Below, one piece after another: positions 1 through 5,885 of a stretch of DNA of 8,251 bases. Source of the stretch: Planctomycetota bacterium (GTDB lineage: Bacteria > Planctomycetota > Phycisphaerae > WQYP01); NCBI GenBank assembly GCA_021828925.1, contig JAJZCT010000124.1:1-8251 (forward strand), in the 5' to 3' direction. The notes under the pieces are model-generated. The model was not told the DNA's origin. It did not search any database and saw only the letters and a program-made list of their open reading frames with translations. The position numbers and the translations under genes were made by a program. Each line of letters opens with the position of its first letter. The stretch's first letter is position 1.

Positions 1-15
1 TGGATGATTCCAAAA
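1..15. repeat. 15-bp direct repeat of 1683-1697 at the window edge
   Basis: The first 15 bases (TGGATGATTCCAAAA) recur exactly at 1683-1697, inside the nuclease-like domain of the downstream gene, and diverge at the next base. The copy here ends two bases before the ATG at 17 and carries the TGA (5-7) that closes the reading frame upstream of that ATG. It may be a contig-edge or chimeric-join artefact, a small recombination scar, or chance. Chance is unlikely for this particular placement. Confidence 0.6.
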
Positions 16-16
16 T

Positions 17-2014
17 ATGCGACTCGCTCCATCAAACGCACTGTACGCGCTTTTTGAGGCGGTGGTCAACTCTATTCACGCGATCCTCGACGGGCCCCAA
101 CCCGACAATGGAGAGATTACAATCAGAATCCTTCGTGGCAAGGGCCAGCCAACCCTCGGTGGCGGGGTCGAACCAGGGCCCTTGGTAGGCTTTGAAATAC
201 ACGATAATGGAATTGGGTTCGATGACAGGAACTTCGACGCGTTTAGTTACTCCGATTCGACAACGAAGGCAAAATATGGGGGGAAGGGCGTTGGCCGTCT
301 GCTGTGGCTTAAAGTTTTTAAGACTGCTAACGTCTCCAGTGTATATGAGGATGGTGGTAACCGCTATAAGCGAACATTCGCATTTTCAACGAATGGGATA
401 GATACCTCTGCCCCGGTTAAGACGACGGAGGAGCGAGGTACAACCGTAACCATCAGTTCACCGAAAGATTCGTACCGAACATCGCTGCAACACGAACCCG
501 GAACGATAGCCATAAACACGATCGAGCATTGTCTGGAATACTTCATTACAGATCGAACGCCGCAGATATTCCTGTCCGATGTCAGCGCAGACTATGGCGC
601 GGAATTGGGAAAGCTTTTTCGGGATGAACTTAAATCCGAAATCAAACACAGCGATTTTTCTATCGACGGCTCACAGTTTCGTGTTACGCATTTATTGGTC
701 CGTGGCCGTAAAAATGCGCGCCACTCCTTGCATTTTTGTGCGCATTCCAGGCTGGTCCGGAATGAAGGCTTGACCGGAAAAGTACCGGGGCTTTCAGGCG
801 GATTACGGCATCCCAATAAATCGGAAGACCTTGCATATCAAGGGTATGTTTCGGGAGAGTTACTAAATCAACTTGTGGATGTCGAGCGAACAAGCTTCGA
901 TTTTGATGGCTTGTTCGCCTATGATTCGAATCGGTCACCTGAGGGTGCCCTTAGTTTCGATGCTCTGCTCAACGGAGCGATTGCTGAGACGAAGAAGTTT
1001 CTAAACCCTATTCTTAAGCCAATTCTTGAAGCGAACCAGGTCCGAATCCGCGCGCAGATCGAAAAAACGTATCCGCAATACCGCTACCTCCTGAAACATT
1101 GTGCCGATGAGGTCGGCGCGATAGCGCCCGGCACCGAGGGTAAAGACCTTGATATCGCCTTATACAAGATCGAGCAAAAGGCGGACGCCGAAAACCGGGA
1201 ATCACTTAGCGAGGAACTGGCGAAAGCCAGAAATCCGGAGGAGCCTGCGGACGAGCGGAAGGCTCGCCTTGATGCACTGCTCACGCAAATGAATGAGGCG
1301 GGAATGGCGAAACTGGCACGTCACGTTGCCTACCGGCGATCAGTGATTGAATTTCTGGAGGATCAGATCGGGCTGCAGGGTAACGGCAAGTACTCTGCCG
1401 AACAAGCCGTGCATTCCGCAATTTGTCCAACTCGTGCTTCCTCCGAGGAAACACCCCTTGCCAAAATGAATTTGTGGCTCCTCGACGATCGCCTATATTT
1501 TCACTACTATCTCGCGTCGGACATGCCCTTCAGCGAAATGAAGGAGACGGTCCGACAGCAAAGTGAGGACAGACCGGATCTGGCAATTTTTCAGCGACCG
1601 ATGGCTTTCAGCGATTCTGTTGACCAAATCGGTGCCGTTATTCTCGTCGAGTTTAAACGTCCGGCCCGGGACGATTTCCAAGTGGATGATTCCAAAAAGA
1701 ACCCAGTGAGTCAGGTGTTGAATTACGTTGAGACGCTAAAATCTGGTGTGGGGCGGCGAGCAAAAGGGCAAGCAATCCACATTCGCGAGGGCACGCCGTT
1801 CTACGCTTATATCGTTGCGGATTTTACACCGTCACTACGTGAAATTGCCGGCAGGGAGGACTTTACCCCCACTCCGGATGGCGGAGGCTTCTTCCGCTTC
1901 TATCGGAATTACAATTGCTACGTGGAAATGATTTCGTTCCAGAAAATGATTAGCGACGCCAAAAAGCGGAACCAGGCGTTTTTTGACAAGCTCAATATTC
2001 CAATCCAAGGCTGA
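17..2014 (+). CDS. GHKL ATPase with C-terminal PD-(D/E)XK nuclease-like domain, N-terminus probably incomplete
   Basis: The protein is 665 residues as read and is probably cytoplasmic. The Bergerat ATP-binding fold occupies about residues 1-150: N-box E14-xxx-N18-S19, G1 box D63-N-G-I-G67, G2 lid GGKGVG at 88-93, and G3 GTTVTI at 141-146. A helical middle follows (about 320-440). After a conserved block (about 445-510, including the NLWLLDDRL stretch) comes a nuclease-like domain with D521, E545-F-K547 and Q566-xxx-Y570. This matches the PD-(D/E)XK pattern with the QxxxY motif of RecB/Cas4-like enzymes. The C-terminus (FYAYIVADFTP to FFDKL) is typical of large bacterial 'ATP-binding proteins' of this type. 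ATP-dependent control of DNA cleavage, possibly in phage defence, is inferred. The ATG at 17 has no Shine-Dalgarno, and the N-box begins 14 residues in, so some N-terminal residues are probably lost upstream, where TGA (5-7) interrupts the frame. Confidence 0.88.
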   Translation: MRLAPSNALYALFEAVVNSIHAILDGPQPDNGEITIRILRGKGQPTLGGGVEPGPLVGFEIHDNGIGFDDRNFDAFSYSDSTTKAKYGGKGVGRLLWLKVFKTANVSSVYEDGGNRYKRTFAFSTNGIDTSAPVKTTEERGTTVTISSPKDSYRTSLQHEPGTIAINTIEHCLEYFITDRTPQIFLSDVSADYGAELGKLFRDELKSEIKHSDFSIDGSQFRVTHLLVRGRKNARHSLHFCAHSRLVRNEGLTGKVPGLSGGLRHPNKSEDLAYQGYVSGELLNQLVDVERTSFDFDGLFAYDSNRSPEGALSFDALLNGAIAETKKFLNPILKPILEANQVRIRAQIEKTYPQYRYLLKHCADEVGAIAPGTEGKDLDIALYKIEQKADAENRESLSEELAKARNPEEPADERKARLDALLTQMNEAGMAKLARHVAYRRSVIEFLEDQIGLQGNGKYSAEQAVHSAICPTRASSEETPLAKMNLWLLDDRLYFHYYLASDMPFSEMKETVRQQSEDRPDLAIFQRPMAFSDSVDQIGAVILVEFKRPARDDFQVDDSKKNPVSQVLNYVETLKSGVGRRAKGQAIHIREGTPFYAYIVADFTPSLREIAGREDFTPTPDGGGFFRFYRNYNCYVEMISFQKMISDAKKRNQAFFDKLNIPIQG

Positions 2015-2297
2015 GCACCCTCCGCACAATCACGGCCCCACCCGACGGCGCATAATCTATATCGGCGCGACGATAGGCGCGTCGTAAGCCGTCGACGGTG
2101 GTGGAAAAACGCGCGGACACGACGTGAATGTTGCCGATGGCCCGGTTCGTGAAGACGGCCGCGGATTTCCATCACGCGGCTGCGGGGGCTGTGCGGGGGA
2201 TTGCCACTTGGGCGGTGGCGGTGGCGTTGACGGTGTCAAGACCCCGCGTTTGCCCCCACTTGTCGGTGAATGGGTCGAACACACCAACATGTGTACA
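1992..2297 (-). pseudogene. possible decayed minus-strand reading frame
   Basis: Read on the minus strand from 2297 to 1992, one frame is open for 41 codons (including FDPFTDKWGQTRGLDTVNA), meets one TGA at 2174-2172, and then stays open for 59 codons (including NRAIGNIHVVSARFSTTVDG) to a TGA at 1994-1992. In the second segment about three quarters of third codon positions are G or C, as expected for real coding sequence. There is no plausible start: a TGA lies at 2300-2298. It overlaps the end of the ATPase gene by about 20 bp. I do not recognise the product. It may be a gene remnant, or GC-rich sequence that only mimics coding. Confidence 0.3.
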
Positions 2298-2412
2298 TCA
2301 CATACTACCTGCCGGTTCCTTGGCCACTCGAAATTCTCTGTGGGTGCGCCGTTAAGCCTAGACGGCAGCCATAGGGGATCCCGTTACGCCGAAAAATCAA
2401 ATCGCCAATTGT

Positions 2413-2430
2413 TCCCCGGCCCGCCGGGGA
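2413..2430. other. GC-rich hairpin in the intergenic region
   Basis: TCCCCGG and CCGGGGA form a 7-bp perfect stem around a CCCG loop. No T-run follows on the + strand. On the minus strand a T-rich stretch begins about 20 bases beyond the stem, so it is not a canonical terminator in either direction. It may mark the end of the decayed region or be a small palindromic repeat. Confidence 0.4.
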
Positions 2431-2472
2431 GTCATTGACAAGGGTTCACAAGGAAGACACTGCTTGAGGAGC

Positions 2473-2500
2473 CAGGAGTCAGGAGTTGGGAGTTAGAAGA
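2473..2500 (+). repeat. degenerate heptamer tandem repeat, CAGGAGT type
   Basis: Four consecutive 7-bp units are visible: CAGGAGT twice, then TGGGAGT, then TAGAAGA. The period is exact and only substitutions separate the units. It lies in gene-free DNA. Short heptamer arrays of this kind occur in intergenic DNA of some bacteria, notably cyanobacteria (STRR sequences). No function is evident. Confidence 0.6.
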
Positions 2501-2527
2501 GCGTTGAGGCGCTGCGATTCGAATTTC

Positions 2528-2560
2528 TTCCAGGTTCCAGGTTCTGAATTCCAGCTTCTG
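2528..2560 (+). repeat. degenerate heptamer tandem repeat, TTCCAGG type
   Basis: Units of 7 bp run in phase: TTCCAGG twice, TTCTGAA, TTCCAGC, then a partial TTCTG. It sits 27 bp after the CAGGAGT-type array, has the same period and differs in sequence. A further loose repeat, TCCTTTG(C/T), occurs twice in the next 90 bp. Together they suggest a repeat-tolerant spacer rather than coding sequence. Confidence 0.55.
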
Positions 2561-2843
2561 TCGCGGTGCGCCCGGGCCCATTGATTGCTACGGTTCCAAG
2601 AGGTGCAAATATTTACCCGAACAATCCTTTGCGTCCTTTGTCTCCATCCTATGAAGCGCGTCTACCGCATATCTTCCGGGTGTGCATATTCTCTGGGTAC
2701 GAAGTACTTGCGGTTATGCGGCGGCCTGAACCTCAATGGTTCCATTCCCGGCCAGTTAATCCTCCCCCAGACGGCAGCGGCGGGGGCGTTGGCGGTGTGC
2801 CGCTCATCTTGCCGATTTCGTGGCCGAACCATAGGATGATGCA
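2561..2843. other. gene-free stretch upstream of the ROK regulator
   Basis: Several overlapping open frames exist on both strands, but none has a ribosome binding site, a recognisable domain or a consistent codon pattern. I see no consensus promoter here. Any control sites of the regulator, including autoregulatory operators, should lie in the last 100 or so bases. The only signal I can support is the AGGA at 2833-2836 that serves the downstream start. Confidence 0.5.
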
Positions 2844-3977
2844 ATGGCCATGAAGCTTGACGCTAATGAAAGACTGATCCTTCGGCTCATCTGGCAGCGT
2901 CGGGCGCTGTCGCGATGGGAACTTCACGAACTTACCAGTAGTACGCCCAACCAGGTCGGCCTTGATGCAGGAAGGCTTGTCAAACGCGGTCTGCTGAGGG
3001 AGCGAATTCCTGATATAACAGGGCCCGGGCGGCCTCGGGTTCCATTGGAAATTGATCCGTCTCGCCGTTATGTTCTTGGACTGGCCCTTCGCCCCGGCCA
3101 TATCGAGTGTGCTCGCCTGAATCTTCTTGGAGCCATGCTCGGACGGCAAATCCGTGTTGATATAGCGGTACCAGATCGCATGATTCCCTCTGCTTGCGAA
3201 TTGGTTAAAGCGCACGTCGGACCGGATTGCATCGGGGTTGGTTTGAGCACGCCAGGCTTTGTTGACCTGGATCAGCGGCAGATTTTGTCATCATCGGCAA
3301 TGGCCGGCAAGGTACCGGTCGCGCTGGCACCGGTTTACAGCGCGTCGGGTGCCATTCCTGTTACTCTGGAAAATGACATGCACGCCTTGGCTGCTCGCTG
3401 GTTGATGACGCACGAGGCCTTTGGGAAGGAAGACGTCGTGCTGGTGTTCATTCAAGATGGTGAACTGGGAGCGGCTGTGCTAATCGATGGCCAGCCAAAC
3501 CGAGGTTGCGCCGTCGGAGCCAACGACCTGGGGCATATGCGGGTTATGGTCCGAACAGAGTTGTGCCATTGTGGGCACTACGGATGCCTGGAACGAATTT
3601 GCTCAACAGCCTTTCTGAGGAATCTTGATGGCAATGGAGAAAGTTTGCTGAACAGGCTGGCTTCCATCAGAACATTGTCCACCGACCCCTCGCTGAAAAA
3701 GATGACCCGGTATCTTGCAACCGGCCTGGCCAACGCCGCCAACTTCATGCGGCCCAACCGTTTGGTACTCGTGAGCCAATTCATCCGCTACCCTGTTTTC
3801 AGTGATGCTCTTACGCGGTTCGTGCGTCGCCGCCTTTTGGCCGGCATTGCGGACCGCATTCAAATCGATTTGTGGGACCAACCTGGTGCCAGCAATGGCG
3901 AGACCGCTGGATGGCTGGCGCTCGCGAGCCTCTACCGCGACGGGTGGAATCGCATGCCATCACCGCCGGAACAGTAG
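2844..3977 (+). CDS. ROK-family transcriptional regulator (NagC/Mlc/XylR type)
   Basis: This 377-residue protein has the usual length and layout of ROK repressors. A winged helix-turn-helix covers about residues 8-55. It leads through GPGRPR (60-65), the common linker, into the ROK sensor domain. The domain shows IGVGLSTPGFVD (130-141), E176-N-D178 in the sugar pocket, and the zinc cluster H231 with C241-H-C243-x4-C248 followed by L-E250. The kinase-type DxGGT phosphate loop is absent (residues 77-85 read VLGLALRPG), so it should sense rather than phosphorylate a sugar. The usual Glu of the GExGH motif is Asp (D228). The start at 2844 is favoured by AGGA seven bases upstream; ATG at 2850 is the alternative. 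It probably controls carbohydrate genes and may act on the secreted-protein genes downstream. The ligand is unknown. Confidence 0.92.
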   Translation: MAMKLDANERLILRLIWQRRALSRWELHELTSSTPNQVGLDAGRLVKRGLLRERIPDITGPGRPRVPLEIDPSRRYVLGLALRPGHIECARLNLLGAMLGRQIRVDIAVPDRMIPSACELVKAHVGPDCIGVGLSTPGFVDLDQRQILSSSAMAGKVPVALAPVYSASGAIPVTLENDMHALAARWLMTHEAFGKEDVVLVFIQDGELGAAVLIDGQPNRGCAVGANDLGHMRVMVRTELCHCGHYGCLERICSTAFLRNLDGNGESLLNRLASIRTLSTDPSLKKMTRYLATGLANAANFMRPNRLVLVSQFIRYPVFSDALTRFVRRRLLAGIADRIQIDLWDQPGASNGETAGWLALASLYRDGWNRMPSPPEQ

Positions 3978-4065
3978 GACACGGGTTGGTCAGCAGTATC
4001 GGTATTATCTGGTGCAGCCAATATTCGGAGCAGGGGGTTAGAGACGCAACCGAACGTGGGGCCGA

Positions 4066-4497
4066 ATTCCGCCAGAGCGAATGGTTGGCAGTTGGCAAAT
4101 CTAAAAAGGATATTGCCCCGGTCCTCGACCCCGACCCCCGATAGATCACGATGACAATGTGGCGGAATATCGGGATGGGGTCCAGTATTCCGCCGTCCTG
4201 CCAGCCTGCAGGTCGCTGAAAATGTTCCAGCAACACCGCCGATCATTGTGTCGTTTTGGCGGCACCAATTCTCGATTTGCGCCAGCGAAGCCTATAATTC
4301 AATTGAGGCTCCGGCGCCCACGGCCGTGATATTTTTTATTAATATAAATAAATATAAGGGGATTGGATTCGTTATGTGCAACTCTTTTTATCACCTGAAA
4401 ATCCAAAGAAAGTTGTTTTGTATCGAAGAGGCTCGGCTTGTGATGTTGTCCCATTTATTGGGAGAATGATGGCATAATCGCGCTAATTTGGCGGAAT
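4066..4497. repeat. four dispersed copies of the octamer GGCGGAAT
   Basis: GGCGGAAT occurs on the + strand at 4161-4168 and 4490-4497, and as its complement ATTCCGCC at 4066-4073 and 4187-4194. Four copies in about 430 bp far exceeds random expectation for an 8-mer (roughly 0.01 per strand pair). Two copies form the arms of the inverted repeat at 4161-4194. They could be binding sites for a regulator, possibly the ROK protein encoded just upstream. Confidence 0.45.
4161..4194. promoter_or_regulatory. 9-bp perfect inverted repeat, operator or terminator stem
   Basis: GGCGGAATA (4161-4169) and TATTCCGCC (4186-4194) are perfect complements around a 16-base loop. It lies about 180 bp after the ROK gene. 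No T-run follows, which argues against a classical intrinsic terminator. Half-sites of 9 bp with centres 25 bp apart would suit a dimeric DNA-binding protein. The half-site recurs elsewhere in this spacer, which favours a binding site. Confidence 0.45.
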
Positions 4498-4547
4498 TTT
4501 AAGCAATTCCTTCGACCCGTTTGGTGTTAAAAAGCCGCTCTAAAAAG

Positions 4548-4601
4548 AATTTTATAAAATTTTGTAAAAATACTTGACAAGGTGTTTCCAAAAGTTATAA
4601 T
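4548..4601 (+). promoter_or_regulatory. strong sigma-70 type promoter with UP-like palindrome
   Basis: A perfect -35 hexamer TTGACA (4574-4579) and a perfect -10 hexamer TATAAT (4596-4601) are separated by 16 bp. Just upstream, AATTTTATAAAATT (4548-4561) is a 14-bp perfect AT palindrome in the position of an UP element. Transcription should start near 4608. It points at the PEP-CTERM gene beginning at 4875, leaving a long leader. The palindrome could also be an operator. Confidence 0.8.
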
Positions 4602-4737
4602 TCATATCAGTAACGCAAGAGTCGTAGCCGCGGGGGTCTCCGCGGAGCTGAAAGCAGAAAGGGGCGTCAACTTGGTTTCGGCCATGATCTCCGGCCGAGT
4701 TAAAGAATAAGAAGAGCGGTGAAAATGGCCGTCAATA

Positions 4738-4750
4738 GCGAATGATTCGC
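4738..4750. promoter_or_regulatory. perfect 6-1-6 inverted repeat
   Basis: GCGAAT, a central G, then ATTCGC form a perfect 13-bp inverted repeat within the leader, about 130 bp downstream of the predicted transcription start. It could be a roadblock operator or an RNA hairpin, though a one-base loop makes the RNA form poor. An AT-only repeat, AATAT-GA-ATATT, follows at 4773-4784. Confidence 0.35.
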
Positions 4751-4847
4751 TTGGGCATGATGATTCCGTCGCAATATGAATATTAACGTCTGCGGCCTTG
4801 TTGGCGCGTGGACCCGCAACTCGCCCGGTCGGCGGGAATTTCGAGAG

Positions 4848-4867
4848 GCTCCCACAGGGAGCAGGAG
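4848..4867 (+). promoter_or_regulatory. hairpin abutting the Shine-Dalgarno that fixes the start at 4875
   Basis: GCTCCC (4848-4853) pairs with GGGAGC (4857-4862) around an ACA loop. The GGAG at 4864-4867 lies seven bases before the ATG at 4875 and is the only good ribosome binding site in the area, which decides the start. The CTCC of the hairpin could instead pair with this GGAG, so two mutually exclusive foldings may tune translation. That switch is inference. Confidence 0.5.
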
Positions 4868-4874
4868 TGTTTTT

Positions 4875-5753
4875 ATGTCTTCCAAACGTCTTGCATTTCC
4901 TCTGGGTGTTCACGGTTCCTTCTTGGGGGCTAGCATAATCGCTGGAGCAACGCTGGCTTTACTCGGAACGACGGGGAGTGCAGCCTTGGCCGGTGTTATC
5001 TACCAAGATAGCTTTGGCCGCACTGGTGGATTAAATGGCTCTATGCCTACTATTGATGCGGGTGGCTTCGGCGGAACGGCGAATGCCAAGTGGGCAGCTC
5101 TCCTCTTCGGTACGAACTCCCCCGATACGGGTTGGACGACAAGCACTGTTAACGGGGGACAACTGACGTACTCGGGGGCAACCAACGGGGCTCACGAAAT
5201 GGCCTTGCTTCCCTTTACACCAGAACCCGGTCAAATTTACCAGCTCCAGGTCACGGCCGTAGTTAATGATTTTGGATCGTCCAGTAGCAACTGGATAGGA
5301 CTGCAATTCCTCAATGTTAGTGATGGGGCCTACGGTGCCACCGGGCCGGCAATGATTTACCGGGTGTATGGTGGCGGGGCCGGCTTTCCGAACGGAATCG
5401 GAGGCAGTGGAAGTGTTGCCGGTTCGCCGGGCGGGGGGAGCACGACAAACACCTCAGACAAGGTTGTGCTTACGGAGGTGCTGAACACTGTGGGTGCCAC
5501 GTGGACGGCGGCGTTCTCTTGGAAGGATATGACGAACCCCGCGCTCAGCGTGATCACCTCTCCATCGAACGTGAATATGTCACCAACTGGTGATTTGAGC
5601 GTCAATATGGTCGGAATTGGGTTTGCACCGCCCATCGGAGGAACCATGACCAACTTCAGCTTGGTCACCGTTCCAGAACCGGCCGGGCTGGGGCTGATCA
5701 CGGGTGCCATTGCCCTAGGGCTGTTGCTGATCCATCGCCGCCGTTCGGTGTGA
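4875..5753 (+). CDS. PEP-CTERM secreted protein, probable lectin-like beta-sandwich
   Basis: The protein is 292 residues from the ATG at 4875, which is chosen for its GGAG at proper spacing and because the signal peptide then begins at the N-terminus. The in-frame ATG at 4776 would add 33 polar residues and has no ribosome binding site. Residues 1-39 are a signal peptide (SSKR, hydrophobic core, A-L-A cleavage before G40). The body begins YQDSFGRTGGLNGS and is rich in Gly, Ser, Thr and Asn, like concanavalin/LamG-type domains in planctomycete surface proteins. That fold is inferred. The C-terminus is a standard exosortase signal: VPEP (266-269), a hydrophobic helix, and HRRR near the end. Exosortase should cut at PEP and release or anchor the protein at the envelope. 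No exosortase gene lies in the window. A strong promoter and long leader precede it. Confidence 0.88.
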   Translation: MSSKRLAFPLGVHGSFLGASIIAGATLALLGTTGSAALAGVIYQDSFGRTGGLNGSMPTIDAGGFGGTANAKWAALLFGTNSPDTGWTTSTVNGGQLTYSGATNGAHEMALLPFTPEPGQIYQLQVTAVVNDFGSSSSNWIGLQFLNVSDGAYGATGPAMIYRVYGGGAGFPNGIGGSGSVAGSPGGGSTTNTSDKVVLTEVLNTVGATWTAAFSWKDMTNPALSVITSPSNVNMSPTGDLSVNMVGIGFAPPIGGTMTNFSLVTVPEPAGLGLITGAIALGLLLIHRRRSV

Positions 5754-5885
5754 TTGCTATGTCATTGGCTCCACAGCACCGTTTTAGCTCGGATATGTGT
5801 GGCTTGCGCGCGGAAAATTTCTGCCGTGGGCGGCCCGTCGCTGTGGAGGTTTGCTTCGTGGTTCCTCAATAAGCGGGTAGTTCTC

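Larger units (their letters stand above)
3978..4547. other. gene-free spacer with AT-rich island
   Basis: No convincing gene lies here. The 73-codon frame at 4248-4469 crosses a strongly AT-rich segment (about 4330-4360), has no ribosome binding site and has no recognisable sequence. The stretch holds a 9-bp inverted repeat, recurrent GGCGGAAT octamers and the AT-rich island. Its composition shifts from GC-rich near the regulator to AT-rich near the promoter, as expected for a large regulatory region. Confidence 0.6.
4608..4874 (+). promoter_or_regulatory. long structured 5' leader of the PEP-CTERM gene
   Basis: About 265 nt separate the predicted transcription start from the start codon. 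The leader can fold into several hairpins: CCGCGG at 4628-4633 with CCGCGG at 4640-4645; TCGGCC at 4678-4683 with GGCCGA at 4693-4698; CTCGCC at 4820-4825 with GGCGGG at 4831-4836 (one wobble pair); and GCTCCC at 4848-4853 with GGGAGC at 4857-4862. It also holds three tiny open frames: MISGRVKE (4684-4710), MAVNSE (4725-4745) and MMIPSQYEY (4757-4786). None has a strong ribosome binding site. I match it to no known riboswitch class. It could be a cis-regulatory RNA or simply a stabilising leader. Confidence 0.5.

Noticed and set aside
2124..2438. 104- and 75-codon + strand frames in the spacer after the ATPase gene
   Set aside because: They show no domain or ribosome binding site. The Gly-rich translation reflects GC-rich simple sequence, and the minus-strand frame has the better codon signal.
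2733..3215. 160-codon minus-strand open frame across the start of the ROK gene
   Set aside because: The overlapping ROK gene is certain. The frame has no recognisable domain or ribosome binding site and fits a shadow frame.
4205..4212. CCTGCAGG 8-bp palindrome
   Set aside because: A single 8-bp palindrome is expected by chance in a window this size and has no supporting context.
3811..4236. 141- and 104-codon minus-strand frames after the ROK gene
   Set aside because: They overlap the ROK 3' end, have no family resemblance, and compete with each other in different frames with similar length.
4248..4469. 73-codon + strand frame in the spacer
   Set aside because: It crosses the AT-rich island, has no ribosome binding site and shows no consistent coding signal.
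4776..4874. Upstream in-frame ATG extending the first PEP-CTERM protein by 33 residues
   Set aside because: It lacks a ribosome binding site and would bury the signal peptide behind a polar, Arg-rich extension. The GGAG at 4864 supports 4875.
5754..5885. Open frame continuing directly from the stop of the first PEP-CTERM gene into the next gene (possible readthrough fusion)
   Set aside because: Forty-four stop-free codons arise by chance about one time in eight. The intervening peptide is Cys/Trp-rich and unlike either protein, and a proper signal peptide starts at 5886 or 5898.
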